From positions 195,849-259,848 of the forward strand of contig WFMF01000178.1 of NCBI GenBank assembly GCA_011033025.1: DNA of 64,000 nucleotides, given 5' to 3'. The DNA is from Beroe forskalii (Eukaryota > Ctenophora > Nuda > Beroida > Beroidae). The position numbers and the translations under genes were made by a program. This document shows, piece after piece, positions 1-11,496 of the stretch; the stretch's first letter is position 1; every line of letters starts with the position of its first letter. The notes below the pieces were generated by a model, which was given only the letters and a program-made list of their open reading frames with translations, was not told the DNA's origin and searched no databases.

Positions 1-34
1 GTGTATTAGCCAATGTGAGGAAAACGATATTAAA

Positions 35-158
35 ACTTATTTGCATGAGCATTTTAATTGCAAAATGCTGTATTATAAATTATTGCACTTTCGATTCAAC
101 TTATTTGCATGAGCATTTTAATTGCAAAATGCTCTATTATAAATTATTGCACTTTTGA
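35..158 (+). repeat. 62-bp repeat, dimer (left pair)
   Basis: Two tandem copies of a unit of about 62 bp begin AACTTATTTGCATGAGCATT and end in ATTATTGCACTTT. A second near-identical dimer sits at 1205-1325 in the same orientation. Each unit contains the octamer ATTTGCAT and an internal short inverted repeat (GCATTTT/AAAATGC). The two dimers bracket about 1.05 kb. No coding capacity is seen. Confidence 0.75.
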
Positions 159-1204
159 TGAAAAACTATTTGTCGTCAATTTGACTTATGAAAGGTGAAA
201 AGATGAATCACAGCTGCTATATGATAAAGTTGGTCACGTGACACGCAGTGGCAGCTACAAATCATGTTGCCGTGTGTTACAAATAAGTCTGAAATTAATT
301 ACGATACGCCTTCTAGAATAAAACGATTTGTTTACTAAAGGAACGAAACAATGAAAATTATGATACAAATAATCAGCAATCACTGAAGGAGAAGGATGGT
401 TCATGAACAGAAATAATTGATAATTTAATGAATTAAACAGGAGTATGTTTCAAAGAGCACTATTGTAGGATTAAAAATGCAACAACAAAAACAATATCGA
501 TCAAAGAATCAATACAACAAAAACAATATTAACGAATAAGGGCATTGCGATATAATCTGCAGAGCATGCAAAAGAGGTAAATGGACTTTCTCGCCGTAAA
601 CAAGTAAAGCAGAGCCAGAACGGCGAAACAAAACAGAAACTGTGAATGAGAGAATGAGAAACCGTTTGAAGGATAGTGCTCAGAAACCAGTGGCACGTGC
701 AACACGTGACCATTTGGTACAGTAACAGTGGCACGTGTGCGAGTCATGGGACGGTAATTACATGTTTAGAGAGATTCTCGCGGGAACGAAACATTTGCAT
801 TTGATTTGGTATACATTTGCTAGTGCGTGTTGTTTGAAAGGAGTACAATACACTGAAACTATGTGATAGAGACAGTGAATGTATTTGATAGAGGGATTCT
901 GCCAGTGTGTCTATCGCTTTATTTTTATCCCCTCCCGCTGGCTAAACCCTCACTCATTAACCCGGACGAATCTATAAAATACATATAAAATACACACACC
1001 TATCGGGTCCATTTTGGGATACTTCCAGAGGGCGTTAGCCCGAGGGATATGTATCCGGTTTTGGCCCGAGCCCGTAGGGCGAGGGTCTAAACCAATATGG
1101 ACCTGATCAGGCAAGTGTCTATATATTACAGAAAACGTCAGAGGGTCTATAATAGTATAATCATCATCCCATAACTATTGCATAATTTTGGAGTGCAATA
1201 ATAG
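159..1204. other. Non-coding stretch between the two 62-bp dimers
   Basis: No recognisable protein or RNA gene. Short open frames on the minus strand at 501-747 resemble nothing known and look like chance. A GC-richer patch at about 1010-1100 has GCCCGAGG/GCCCGTAGGGC words that could pair locally. The stretch may be the interior of an element bounded by the dimers, but no target duplication was found. Confidence 0.4.
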
Positions 1205-1325
1205 AACTTATTTGCATGAGCATTTTAATTGCAAAATGCTCTATTATAAATTATTGCACTTTCGAACAACTTATTTGCATGAGCATTTTAATTGCAAAAT
1301 GCACTATCATTAGTTATTGCACGAT
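1205..1325 (+). repeat. 62-bp repeat, dimer (right pair)
   Basis: Second dimer of the repeat described at 35-158. The last unit is the more diverged (GCACTATCATTAGTTATTGCAC). The short open frame that starts inside it (1216-1419) is repeat-derived and not regarded as a gene. Confidence 0.75.
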
Positions 1326-2560
1326 GAGCAGAAATGATGCCAAACAAACAATCAAATCGGTCATGCACTGTTACAAAAATGGGTTAATCCGCGATTTTTG
1401 CAGGGTAGTAGAAAAATAAATTCTGTCTAAGAAAGCATTATTTTTATTTCAATTTAGGCTCTAGATTTTCCTTACTTAATCATTATCAATCCTCAAAGTT
1501 GGAAAAAGTATCGCGAAAAACAAGATCAAGTTCAAGATTTAATTCACCTGTTGCGATCGTTGCTATGGCTATATGTTGAAGCGCGCGCAAAAATGCAAGT
1601 GCATTTCAACAAAGTATCTGCCATTTCGTTGTTTGCTCTTTTTGAAACGTTTCAAAAAGTTACTAATAAGTTCTGCATGGAATTTTCAAGTATGGGGGGG
1701 AAGTTTACGACAGAAGGCCTATCAAGATAACTTACGGGAAAGTAGAAACGGAAAGAAATTTAGAGGTATGATTATTTTTTATTCAGTGGTGGAAGTTCAG
1801 TGTTCACGAGTCAATTGTAGAAAATTTTCGCTACAAAGCATAAATACGGCAGAACTTTTTAACGTAATGCCAAAGAAAGGTGAAATGCCAATTTATAATA
1901 CGTGGTACGGAGCAATCAGAGATTTAAGCCGCGCGCGCACTATTTCGCGTGTTTTGCAAAGTTATAAATTTAATGAAATCGTCAAAACCAGTAATCAAGA
2001 TTTATGCCTGGCGCCGCGCGCAACGTAGGCTATTCTCAAACATTCCAAATAAAATGTGCTTACCCATTGTCCGCGAACACCGACTTTATAATTTCGGTTT
2101 CATTTCGGTGATTCACAAATCTCATAAAAATGATTTCAATTTTTCTTTACTCCGAAGCGCCGGGGCGCCGCGCATGCTGATCGGTGCTTTGCTATAGTTT
2201 ACTTACTAAAATGATACACTACCATTTGAAAACATATTTGCAACTGAATGTACGTCCGTCGTCCAATTTACAGATACGTCCAATTAAAGAGAAAACCAAA
2301 CGGGTTTTCTCGTCTTACTTATAAAATCACAAATTCTGTTTTTTCTCTGTACGTCACGTTTTTGTCCTTTTGTAGACACATTTTAGGGCGCCCACGTGCA
2401 GTATGGATATATGTGTGCGCGTTGCTATGGTTACACGTGTAATGTGATTCGCGCGAGCGTTCATTTCTGTTCAATGCGGTTTTGAGTGCGTTGATCTGTA
2501 ACTTTTGAACGGATTGGAATTTTTTGATACCGTAAGAAGTATTCAATTAATTCGAATAGT
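1326..2560. other. Gene-free stretch with weak open frames
   Basis: A 151-codon open frame at 1573-2028 matches no family I recognise and has no intron or motif support, so it is not called as a gene. At about 2287-2310 a hairpin with an AACGGGTTTTCTCG strand recalls the hairpin ends of the repeat units at 8.97-10.73 kb. The text around 2390-2450 (cacgtgcag, gttgctatggttaca) is also shared with that family, so this is probably a decayed copy. Confidence 0.35.
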
Positions 2561-3840
2561 AATGCTTGGAATGGGGTCCCTGAGTATATTGCGCAGCATA
2601 TATTCTAGATGGGTGGTCTTGTCTCTGGCACTTTTTGAGTCACGAGGCAGCTAGCGAAGTCCTGTTCCACCCTCCAGCAGCTTCGGTCTGCTAGGTGCAC
2701 CCCGGGTAACGCTAAGGTTCAGGCAACACTGAGCTGACTCTCATCCAGCTCAGTGCCACCTCACCTCATTTTCTGACCCCCCCCCCTGTTATCGCCCTCC
2801 TCACCTTACTTCACACCATGCTCCCCTTTCCTTGGCTCATTTCTTCCGGCTATTGTTGCCCCTTTTTTCTCCAGTTCCCTTGGATCCCTTTTCTTGCTTG
2901 CAGTTCTGCTACTTTCCTCTGACTCTTCACCCTTCAGGCATCTCCCAGAGACCCAATAAACTGCAGATATCAATCTGATTTTCAATTTAAAATTCAGATA
3001 TCTTCTATCGTGATGGAAAGACATAAGGCAAATTCCAGTGATCTGACATGCAGTGATCTGAAACACAGCTTAACACAAGGTATACTATGAGTCACAACTC
3101 CACTTTGATCGCAAACAGATGCAAACGAACACACCCAGATCCCACCAATTGCACCTATTCAAATCATTGTCGAGCTTATCAAGAGCGCAGCGCATGCAGT
3201 GCGTGCGCATGCTGCATGCAGCTTATCAGTTATGTTGTTACCATAAAAGTCTCAACGACCAACCCTTTCAGGAAACCTTTCAGCAACTCTTTCAGGACTA
3301 CTCCCTAGGTAAAATCGATCATGTCCCCTGTGCAGTGTGCAGGCCTCCCTGTACGGCTGTGCATAGGCACTAGCCAATGGAGAACCTGTGCGCAGCACTA
3401 ACTTTTTGAGGGCATTGTTGCAGCAGTTGGAGCATGTGGAACTACCAGAACACTGGATCCAGTCTAGTTATAGAGACCCCACGTCCTACCTGGTTTCACG
3501 AGACAGGGCCGACTGCAGTCATCACAATCATATCTCTGCACTAGAGCTATGCTAATGCAGAGACGTACTCACTGGAGTACTAAATATGATTACTGCTCGC
3601 ATACCACCAAGGAACCATGTCGGCCAATGTTTCCGGAAGGGTATGGTCGGGCATATATGTCCTCCAATTCTGTGTGTTGGGGGCACTACGGGGGCTTTAG
3701 TAAGCCTTCCGTCAACTATCTATCTATCTATCTATGCTTGGAATTTGCGGACGAGGTGCTGCGTAGCAGTGACGAGTGAGCTGTGTATTTGCAAGCCCAA
3801 CGGGCCTGCAAAAACAGGTCATGCCTGATTGTTAATTCTG
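2561..3840. other. GC-richer block, probable retroposon debris, no gene
   Basis: Base composition rises (about 2600-2810 and 3420-3830) and contains a C-run at about 2778, a short (TATC)n run at 3718-3735 and no coherent reading frame. Near 3795-3815 it carries GCCCAACGGGCCTGC, the hairpin motif of the repeat units at 8.97-10.73 kb. I see no tRNA or SINE promoter clear enough to name. Confidence 0.3.
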
Positions 3841-5051
3841 TACAATAGATAATAGGTCGTACTTGAGTTGAACGAAATTAGCCCATTCTGAACTTTTTCA
3901 TTGGGCCATTTATAATGTTTATGTGTTTATGTGTTTATGTGTTTATGTGGCCAATTTGACCACATATTTGTTTTTTTTCATGCAGGACGACATACAACAA
4001 TATTTCCTAGGTCTGGACCAATCCGTACCAGTTCTTTTTTAGCTTTAAATTCCCTTCAATAAAAGTTCCCCTCCCACCTTAGCCGCTCATACATTTACCA
4101 TATTGGCATAACACGCAATCTCTCCAGCAATCCAGCACACCTCACTGAAATCACCCACTAAACCGTGTGTAACTAAATTGTTCATAAGCACCGCATAAAT
4201 CTTAAAAGTTAAGTAAATATAAATATTAAGAATATATTCAAAATAAATGCATCAGAAATTCTGTCGCCAATAATATTACGAATATATTCAACACGAGAGA
4301 AACTTGGAGTTTAAAAAGACATCGCCTGAGGATGACACAGGGACCAATCAAAGAGAGGGCCAACGCAGAATCGTGAGGCACGTCAGAGGGCATACATCAA
4401 GGGATGGCTTCAATCTAGCTTCACTTCCAAAACTTACAATCTTCTACATCCACCATAATTATTGTGCTCCGCCGATGTCGTACTTAGTTTATAGCTTGAC
4501 TTCATTTTTAATTGCCTTTTCCTATGACATTTACCTTCTTATTATTAATTAATTTTAAATTAATTCATTGAATTCGTGGGAGGGGGAGAGTAATCCTCTG
4601 AACCCCCTAACGCTATGGCAATTTTACATCCACAGGGGGGGGGAGGGGGTAAATCAGATCCCAAAAGTAAAATTCCTATGGGCACCAAAAACGATTCAGG
4701 ATGGACAACCATCCATCGTAGGGTTCCAGGGTAGCACCAAAACTAAGCGACACAAAGCTAAGCGACACAAAACTAAGCGACACAAGAGATACCGTTTTAA
4801 AGAAGGTTCATTGTCATACTGTCAGCTAATGATTGCTTGGCGATCGACCACAGTAGTATTTCGATTTCTGTATCAAGTAGTAGTGGCTGTTGGCATCATT
4901 TTCACCGATTAATTGATTGCGTTGAAATGAGGTAAATACGACTAATGCACGTGAAATTAGATCTGGGTTCTGTTTCCGGGACACCGAAGTTCCACGTGGA
5001 CGATTTGTAGAAATAAGGAAAAACGTCACTTTCGTTAATTCCAAGTTAAAA
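3841..5051. other. AT-rich intergenic sequence, minor repeats only
   Basis: Nothing gene-like. Small tandem tracts are visible: TGTTTATG repeated four times at about 3918-3950, a G-run at about 4637, and three 15-bp copies of CTAAGCGACACAAA(A/G) at about 4742-4788. Confidence 0.5.
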
Positions 5052-5059
5052 TAACGTTG

Positions 5060-6649
5060 TAGGCTTTCCAGTCCGATAATCGAAACCGATAATTATCTCC
5101 GATAATTCGTCAAAATAAATTATCGGTTTATCTAAAATAAAAATTAATTTTATCTAGATAAAATAGCAAAAAAGCTCGCGTTGAATGAAACCAGTCTGCC
5201 GTATAACTGACACCAATCTGCCGTATCGCTGACACCAGTCTGCCGTATCACTGACACCAGTCTGCCGTATCAATGACACCAGTCTGCCGTATCACTGACA
5301 CCGGTCTGCCGTATCACTGACACCAGTATTTCCGTATCACTGACACCAGTCTGCCGTATCACTGACACCAGTCTTCTGCATCACTGACACTAGTGTGCCG
5401 TATCACTGACACCAGTCTGCCGTATCACTGACACCAGTCTGTCGTATCACTGACACCTGGACACCAGTCTGCCGTATCACTGACACCGGTCTGCCGTATC
5501 ACTGACACCAGTATTCCGTATCACGCAGTCTGCCTTTATCACTGACACCAGTCTTCTGCATCACACTGACGCAGTATTGCGTATCACTGACACCAGTCTA
5601 ACCGTATCACTGACACCAGTCTGTCGTATCACTGACACCAGTCTTCCGTATCACTGACACCAGTCTGTCGTATCACTGACACCAGTATTCCGTATCACTG
5701 ACACCAGTCTGCCGTATCACTGACACCAGTCTTCCGCATCACTGACACCAGTTTGTCGTATCACTGACACCAGTCAACCGTATCGCTGACACCAGTCTGT
5801 CGTATCACTGACACCAGTCTTCCGCATCACTGACACCAGTGTGTCGTATCACTGACACCAGTCTGCCGTATCGCTGACACCAGTCTGTCCTATGAATGAC
5901 AACAGTCTGACTTATCACTGACACCAGTCTGCCGTATCACTGACACCAGTCTGCCGTATCACTGACACCAGTCTGCCGTATCACTGACACCAGTTTTCCG
6001 TATCACTGACACCAGTCTGCCGTATCACTGACACCAGTCTTCCGCATCACTGACACCAGTCGCCGTATCGCTGACACCAGTCTGCCGTATCACTGACACC
6101 AGTCTGTCGTATCAATGACACCAGTCTGACTTATCGCTGACACCAGTCTGCCGTACCACTGACACCAGTCTGCCGTATCACTGACACCCGTCTGACGTAT
6201 CATTGACACCAATCTGATGCATGATAGCATGATTGATACCTTTTGGACGCATCTCTGATTCTCTGACCTAGTCTGCTGTATAGTATTCATAATACCGTTG
6301 AGACGGATTAATGGCATCAGTCTAACACTTACAAATCAATGATATCAACCTGAATGAACTCTGAATGGGAAGCGCCTTTGGCACCACTATTACGTATCAT
6401 TGACAATTTTCAGACGTGGTGTTATCACTAACAACAGTCTCCCTTTTCACTAACGCCAGTCGGGTGTATCAACAATCACCGGATGATATCAGACTGACGT
6501 ATATTTAGCGAAAGTAACCAGATTGACAGTGGCAAAAAAGTTTTTAAAAACTGATAGATTTTATCTAGATAAAAATTTTATCTAGATAAAACCGAAATAA
6601 TTATCGGTTTATCTAGATAAAAAATTTGTTACCGATAATGGAAAGCCTA
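5060..6649. mobile_element. hAT-like non-autonomous transposon filled with satellite
   Basis: The element is 1590 bp long, begins TAGGCTTTCCA and ends TGGAAAGCCTA. It is flanked on both sides by the identical octamer TAACGTTG (5052-5059 and 6650-6657). Just inside the ends lie subterminal repeats of TATCTAGATAAAA and CCGATAATTATC in inverted order (about 5070-5165 and 6545-6640). The 8-bp duplication and TAG.. terminus fit the hAT superfamily. No transposase frame exists, so it would depend on enzyme supplied elsewhere. The core is almost wholly a 22-bp satellite (separate entry). Confidence 0.85.
5186..6215 (+). repeat. 22-bp satellite array
   Basis: About 45 tandem copies of a 22-bp unit, mostly CTGACACCAGTCTGCCGTAT plus two bases. 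Variants (TCTTCCGCATC, TCTGTCGTATC) recur in blocks, as expected from unequal exchange. The array degenerates after about 6215 toward 6490. A diverged array of the same 22-bp period lies at 33.82-34.29 kb inside EHBP1. Open frames on either strand here are by-products of the repeat. Confidence 0.95.
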
Positions 6650-7306
6650 TAACGTTGTTTCGGATTGCGTGAGGTTTAGTTACGTTGGTTCCAACCGAAA
6701 AAATGGACTGACGACACCGAAGCAGTAGGGGTTTACTACGACAACCGTCCAACAGTTTCGGAGAGCCTCAAGAACATATTATCTGGGTTAATCGAATATG
6801 ACCTGCACACAAGCATACTGAAATCCATTGACTTCATATCATGGTATTGCTCATACCTATCTTCATGGAAAGTAGGTTCAGCTCTTGGTTTTGGAAGTGT
6901 CTCAAAAAGGACCTGCTCAGCAGCAATATTGTTATCTTCAGTCGAAGGTTATCAGTAAAGCTTTCCTGCAATTCCATATCAGGGAGCAGGCAAGCCCCCC
7001 GCGGCGGTTTGCGAGCCAGAAGGCGAGCATTGGACGGATATCCTAACAGTACGTGAGCCTCCGAGCATCGGAAGTGAGTAAATGCGGTTAATGTAACTTT
7101 GCTTGCCAGCCCCCAACTATATGTTTTCATGGATTGGCCATATTTCACGTTGAAATTTGAGTAAGTTCCCGTTGCCGAAATCGCACTCAACTTTGAAAAT
7201 CGCATGTTTAGGGTACATGCAACTGTCAAAATTTCAGATCGATTCGATTAAAGATGGCCGAGTTATTACAACTTGAATATTGTCAAAATCGAGGGTGTTC
7301 TTGTCT

Positions 7307-7330
7307 ATTATATAACGATCGTTATATAAT
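7307..7330. repeat. 24-bp perfect palindrome
   Basis: A perfect palindrome centred on CGATCG with arms ATTATATAACGA. It has no spacer and could extrude as a short cruciform or bind a dimeric protein. Nothing nearby gives it a function. Confidence 0.8.
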
Positions 7331-7428
7331 TCTTGCTCCGATAATTTTTGTTATACAACGACTTCAAAAATTGATTTTGATGGTCGATAAACGTTTTACA
7401 TAAGATTTTAGAATTTTCGAAATTTTGG

Positions 7429-7527
7429 GGTGTGATAATTTTTACAGGTGTGTGATAACTGTACAGTTATCACACCCCTCAAAGAACAGTTATCACACCT
7501 TTGAAAAATTATCACACCCTAAAAATC
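7429..7527. repeat. Nested inverted repeats built on GTGTGATAA
   Basis: A perfect inverted core, GTGTGATAACTGT paired with ACAGTTATCACAC, lies inside a wider pair (GGGTGTGATAATTTTT with AAAATTATCACACCC). Another inverted copy (AACAGTTATCACACC) lies between them. This looks like a small foldback element. No flanking duplication was identified. Confidence 0.65.
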
Positions 7528-7587
7528 AAACCTTTAGAATTTTGTGATTCTTATGAAAGATCATTTAAATCAGACTTTTAAGTCAAT

Positions 7588-7965
7588 GCTGTCACTCTAT
7601 CACGATACACCAGTGTATACATCTTACCTTATCTTATGTAACGTTAGTCGTTACATGAGCCGCGCACGTACGTGCCAGTAAAGCAGTAAGACCACTTGCT
7701 CTCACTCCATTACGATACACCAGTGTATACATATTATTATGTTATCTAGTTATCTTGCTTTGGTTTCATGAGTTTATGTATACTTGTTGGTCATTATATG
7801 AGCCGCGCACCCACGTGCCAGTACGACCACGTGCTCTCACTCCATATCGATACACCAGTGTAAACATTTATTATGTTATCTTGTTTTGATTTCATGGGTT
7901 TATGTATACTCGTTATATGAGCCGCGCACGCACGTGCCACAAGGACCACTTACCCTCACAACGTG
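7588..7965 (+). repeat. Three direct repeats of about 110-130 bp
   Basis: Each copy contains CGATACACCAGTGTA, a TTATGTTATCT stretch and GAGCCGCGCAC.CACGTGCCA, followed by GACCAC and CTCAC. Copies start near 7588, 7702 and 7832. They differ by small indels. No coding content. Confidence 0.75.
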
Positions 7966-8023
7966 TCTATATTATGATACTGATTTCACGGATCGGGTCG
8001 TTGAATAAGAGTCGCATGATTAC

Positions 8024-8258
8024 AATTGATGAGTAATTGATTTATTCTCTTTTGACTCAATGGTACAGGTACAAAACTAAACGATGTGGTTCTTTAATGA
8101 CAATCAATTTCGTCGTTTTAGGACATCTTCAGGTCTCAAATTTGATTGTAATTAGTACTGTAGTGTTGTTAAGTTTAAAACTTAACAACACTACTAATTA
8201 CAATCAAATTTGAGACCTGAAGATGTCGTAGAACGACGAAATCAATTACTCATCAATT
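8024..8258. mobile_element. Foldback element, about 235 bp
   Basis: Outer arms are AATTGATGAGTAATTGATT (8024-8042) and its exact complement (8240-8258). A long inner palindrome is centred near 8170-8180 (TTAAGTTTAAAACTTAA), with arms running outward through AGTGTTGTTAAG, CAAATTTGATTGTAATTAGT and GACATCTTCAGGTCTC. One inner arm (about 19784-19826) is found again just upstream of the DLG-like gene, showing dispersal. The frame at 8210-8431 starts inside the arm and is not considered real. Confidence 0.7.
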
Positions 8259-8791
8259 ATATTATGATACACGACCCTATACAAATTATATTTTGTTGCT
8301 TTGGCGTGATGTTTCTTGTCTTGGTGTTTTGTAAACTTGACATTCGTTGCACAGTGGACACGTTGGTGGAATGTCACTTGTTTGAATGTGCCCGCAATTA
8401 TCCAATAAATGCGTGTCCTTTAAATTTTTAAGGCGTTACACACTTGATGATCTTTCTATTTTGTTTCCTCTTAGCTTGAGAAATATTGACGTTGTTATAG
8501 ATTTCAATCGACAAACACTTTATAGTAACTAGTTGAATCAAAAGATATGACCTAAGTTTAAGAATATTCCGGACTTGGTTTTTTTTTATTCATAATTTCT
8601 TTGGCAAATTTAAATATACATAGCCATAATATAAAATTCTAGGCCACTTCAGAGCTTGATATTTTCAAAGTTCAATCAATTTCAAGCCCTCTAGTTCAAA
8701 GGATTTTTATATTTAAAGGCTTCTAAATTAGCTTTCTTATTGAAAAACCAGTGTAGATATCCGCCCGTTTCTCACGTTATATAATAGATTA

Positions 8792-8956
8792 ATCAAACAC
8801 CCTAAGGATACGTTTATATCAATTATCACACTCGCCTTCGGCTCGAGTGATAATTGGAATTATTGCACTCGCCTTCGGCTCGAGCAATAATTCGAATTAT
8901 CATACTCGCTTTGCTCGTGTGATAATTCATATAAACGTATCCTTAGGGTGTTTGAT
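8792..8956. mobile_element. MITE with 28-bp or longer terminal inverted repeats and TA flanks
   Basis: The element is 165 bp long, starts ATCAAACACCCTAAGGATAC and ends with its complement. Pairing extends about 36 bp with one mismatch. Each end abuts TA (8790-8791 and 8957-8958), as for Tc1/mariner-type MITEs. The interior is a series of small hairpins such as CTCGCCTTCGGCTCGAG flanked by ATTATCA/TGATAAT. No coding capacity. Confidence 0.8.
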
Positions 8957-8970
8957 TATCCTATCTTTAA

Positions 8971-9660
8971 TTATAATTTGGTAAGAGCACGTGAATAATG
9001 TTTGTGCTCCCGTACACAATTAAATTTGAGCTTGCCAAGAAAATATCAAGAGAAACGAAGGCTAAGCTGGGCTAAGTCGCGCCGTTGCTATGGATACAGA
9101 TATTCTGCACGTGCAGATTATGATCATTTCTTTGCGAGTGCTTTCTGATACGTTGTTGACTGCTGCATTGTAGCGTTTGAAAGAACGGCCTGTTTGCTGT
9201 TTTTCATTTCAAATTCAAGATCCGAAGATAGAGGACGGATATGACTGGCATCGTGGAGACTATTTCCGATAGCATTTTTTCATAAATCTTTGGCAGACGT
9301 CGGTCGATTTAAATTAATGCTGAGTTGATGGTAACGGAAAAATGTGAATTTAGAGCAATTTAAGATTGAACAGAAGCAAAATCAAATTGAATCTAATTTG
9401 GGCATAGCACATTGCGATTTTGGAAGACAGCTCTTGGCGTAAATCAATGCTTTAATTCAACGGTCAGTTTGAATACGATACTCGGTTTTAATTTTAAGAT
9501 CATACATTCATACAATAGCAAGTTATAATAATCAAAACTTGCCCGGTCCAGCATTACTAAAAGTAACCAAAGAATAATGGCAAATTTGCTCCTTTATAAA
9601 CTTTTTGAGAGCTTATTATTTGGTCCTGTATTATCTAGCAGGCCCAACGGGCTTTTCTAG
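8971..9660 (+). mobile_element. Helitron-like repeat, unit 1
   Basis: The unit starts TTATAATTTGGTAAGAGCAC and ends in a hairpin AGCAGGCCCAACGGGCTTTT followed by CTAG, with T next. The 3' hairpin shortly before a CTRR end (here CTAG) is what Helitrons show, although the canonical TC start is not evident. Its body (9000-9450) is closely repeated in unit 3. No Rep/helicase frame is present, so any element would be non-autonomous. Confidence 0.45.
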
Positions 9661-10092
9661 TTTATTATATAATTTGGTAAGAGTGTATGGATTTTGTGTC
9701 GGCGTGTGTGTGGATTATTGTGTCGGCATCATAGATTAGAATGGGAAAACCGTGTGTATGGACAATGTGTCGACGTGTGTGTGGATTTTGTGTCGGCGTG
9801 TGTATGGGTCATTGTGTCGGCATCATAGATTAGAATGGAAAAACCGTGTGTATGGGCACTGTGTCGATGTGTGTATGGGTTTGTGTCGGCTTGCACGTGC
9901 AGATAGGGGAAAATGCCGGCGTTGCTATGGTTACATGTATAGTGTGTGAATTTCATTTCTTGCGTTGTTGGTTTTGTTACGCTACTCCACTCAACAATTT
10001 TAGTTCTGATTCGAATTTTTCAATGCGGTAAAAAAGTTTTTCATTAATTTGCGAGTGTGATGGTGCGTAGCAGCGCCGAACGGGCCTGCTAG
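9661..10092 (+). mobile_element. Helitron-like repeat, unit 2 (short, internally different)
   Basis: The unit follows unit 1 with no gap, starts TTTATTATATAATTTGGTAA and ends AGCAGCGCCGAACGGGCCTG then CTAG. Its interior differs from units 1 and 3. It holds a GTGTCGGCGTGTGTATGG tandem region of about 94-bp period (about 9719-9870) and a GTTGCTATGGTTACA word shared with about 2425. Open frames here arise from the tandem repeat. Confidence 0.45.
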
Positions 10093-10726
10093 TATTATAT
10101 AATTTCGTAAGACTAAGAGCACACGAATTATGTTTGTCTGTACCGCCGTACACAATAAAATTTGAGCTTGCCAAGAAAATATCAAGAGAAACGAAGGCTA
10201 AGCCAGGCTAATTCGTGCCGTTGCTATGGATACAGCCAGGCTAATGCACGTGCAGATTATGATCAGTTCTATGCGAGTGCTTTCTGATACGTTGTTAACT
10301 ACTGCGTTGTAGCGTTTGAAAGAACGACGTGTTTACTGTTTTTCATTTGATCTGAAGATAGAGAACGGGTATGGCATCTCTTCATACCTTCATAAATCTG
10401 TGGCAGACGTCTGTCGATTTTAATCAATGCCGAGTTGATAATATTTCAACGGAAATGAATGGGAATTTAGAACTATTTAAGGTTGGCCTTAAGCAAAATC
10501 AAATTGAATCGAGTTTGGGCAAAGCACATTGCGAATTTGGAATACTATTCTTGGCGTGAATCAATGCTTTATTCAACGTTCAGTATGAGTACGATACTCT
10601 GTTTTAATTTTCCGATTTAACTTCATCCTACAATCGCAAATTATAGTAATCGCAAATTATAGTTATAAACTTTGTGAGCTTAGTATTTGATTTTTTATTA
10701 TCTAGCAGGCCCAACGGGCCTACTTG
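10093..10726 (+). mobile_element. Helitron-like repeat, unit 3
   Basis: Starts TATTATATAATTTCGTAAGA and ends CTAGCAGGCCCAACGGGCCT then ACTTG. It parallels unit 1 through GAGCTTGCCAAGAAAATATC, CGTTGCTATGGATACAG, the TTTCTGATACGTTGTT segment and AGCAAAATCAAATTGAATC. Three units sit head to tail, an arrangement known for rolling-circle elements. The family assignment is inference; the repeat itself is clear. Confidence 0.45.
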
Positions 10727-10739
10727 TATCGTATATTAG

Positions 10740-11060
10740 GAGATAGAGATTTCACAATTCACAAGCAGAAGTCGAGCAGAAGCATGATTATTTACCTATC
10801 TTTGCATCGTGATAACAAAACGCTGATTGTTGAAAACATTGATTGTGTGTTTTATGCTCAGTTATCTGCTGTATTTTTCGAATGATCAAAAAAGTAAAAG
10901 GGGACAAGACATTTGGCGCACCCTGTAGAAAGATTTACTCTTTTGATCCGTTTTGATATTGGAGTTTCCCTTCTCCCAATTCCCTCCTCCATCCCCATAC
11001 TTTCACAACTCTTCCCTCCGGACCTACCTGAAATATCTACAACCCCTACAAAAGACCTGT
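10740..11060. other. Short unique intergenic stretch
   Basis: No supported gene. The 68-codon minus-strand frame at 10858-11064 has no recognisable feature. Confidence 0.4.
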
Positions 11061-11065
11061 ACAAG

Positions 11066-11352
11066 TCTCTCCCTGTAAACCTCTAGAATAAAACCCGTGC
11101 GCCGTACACCAGAGTCTTTCGCTGTAAACATCTAGAATAAAACCCGTGTGCCGTATACGGTATACCAGAGTCTCTCGCTTTAAACCTCTAGAATAAAACC
11201 CGTGTGCCGTATACGGTATACCAGAGTCTCTCGCTGTAAACTTCTAGAATAAAACCCGTGCACCGTACACCAGAGTCTTTCGCTGTAAACATCTAGAATA
11301 AAACCCGTGCGCCGTATACGGTATACCAGAGTCTCTCGCTGTAAACCTCTAG
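11066..11352 (+). repeat. Tandem repeat of about 60 bp upstream of the transporter
   Basis: Five copies of a unit of about 50-62 bp contain CTCTAGAATAAAACCCGTG, GCCGTATACGGTATACC and AGAGTCTCTCGCTGTAAAC. GTATACGGTATAC is itself palindromic. The array ends 145 bp before the transporter start codon. Any promoter role is unproven. Confidence 0.85.
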
Positions 11353-11496
11353 AGGGAAATTAAGCGCCTGCATACCGCATTCAGGAACAACGAACAACAA
11401 GAATTGTGCCTGCAGGCGCCATTCTTGTTTTAAGGTATAGTATTGCTGGATTATTATTGAATATTAAATATTTTCAAGTGGTTTAGGAACAGCAGT

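Noticed and set aside
1-1325. LTR retrotransposon bounded by the 62-bp dimers
   Set aside because: The terminal repeats are only about 124 bp, lack TG..CA ends, and the interior has no gag/pol frame or primer-binding site.
1573-2028. 151-codon open frame
   Set aside because: No recognisable motif, no splice partner, and it lies in a repeat-derived stretch; length is within chance for this window size.
5186-6215. CRISPR-like array because of regular 22-bp repeats
   Set aside because: Units abut without unique spacers and the sequence is clearly eukaryotic; it is a satellite within a transposon.
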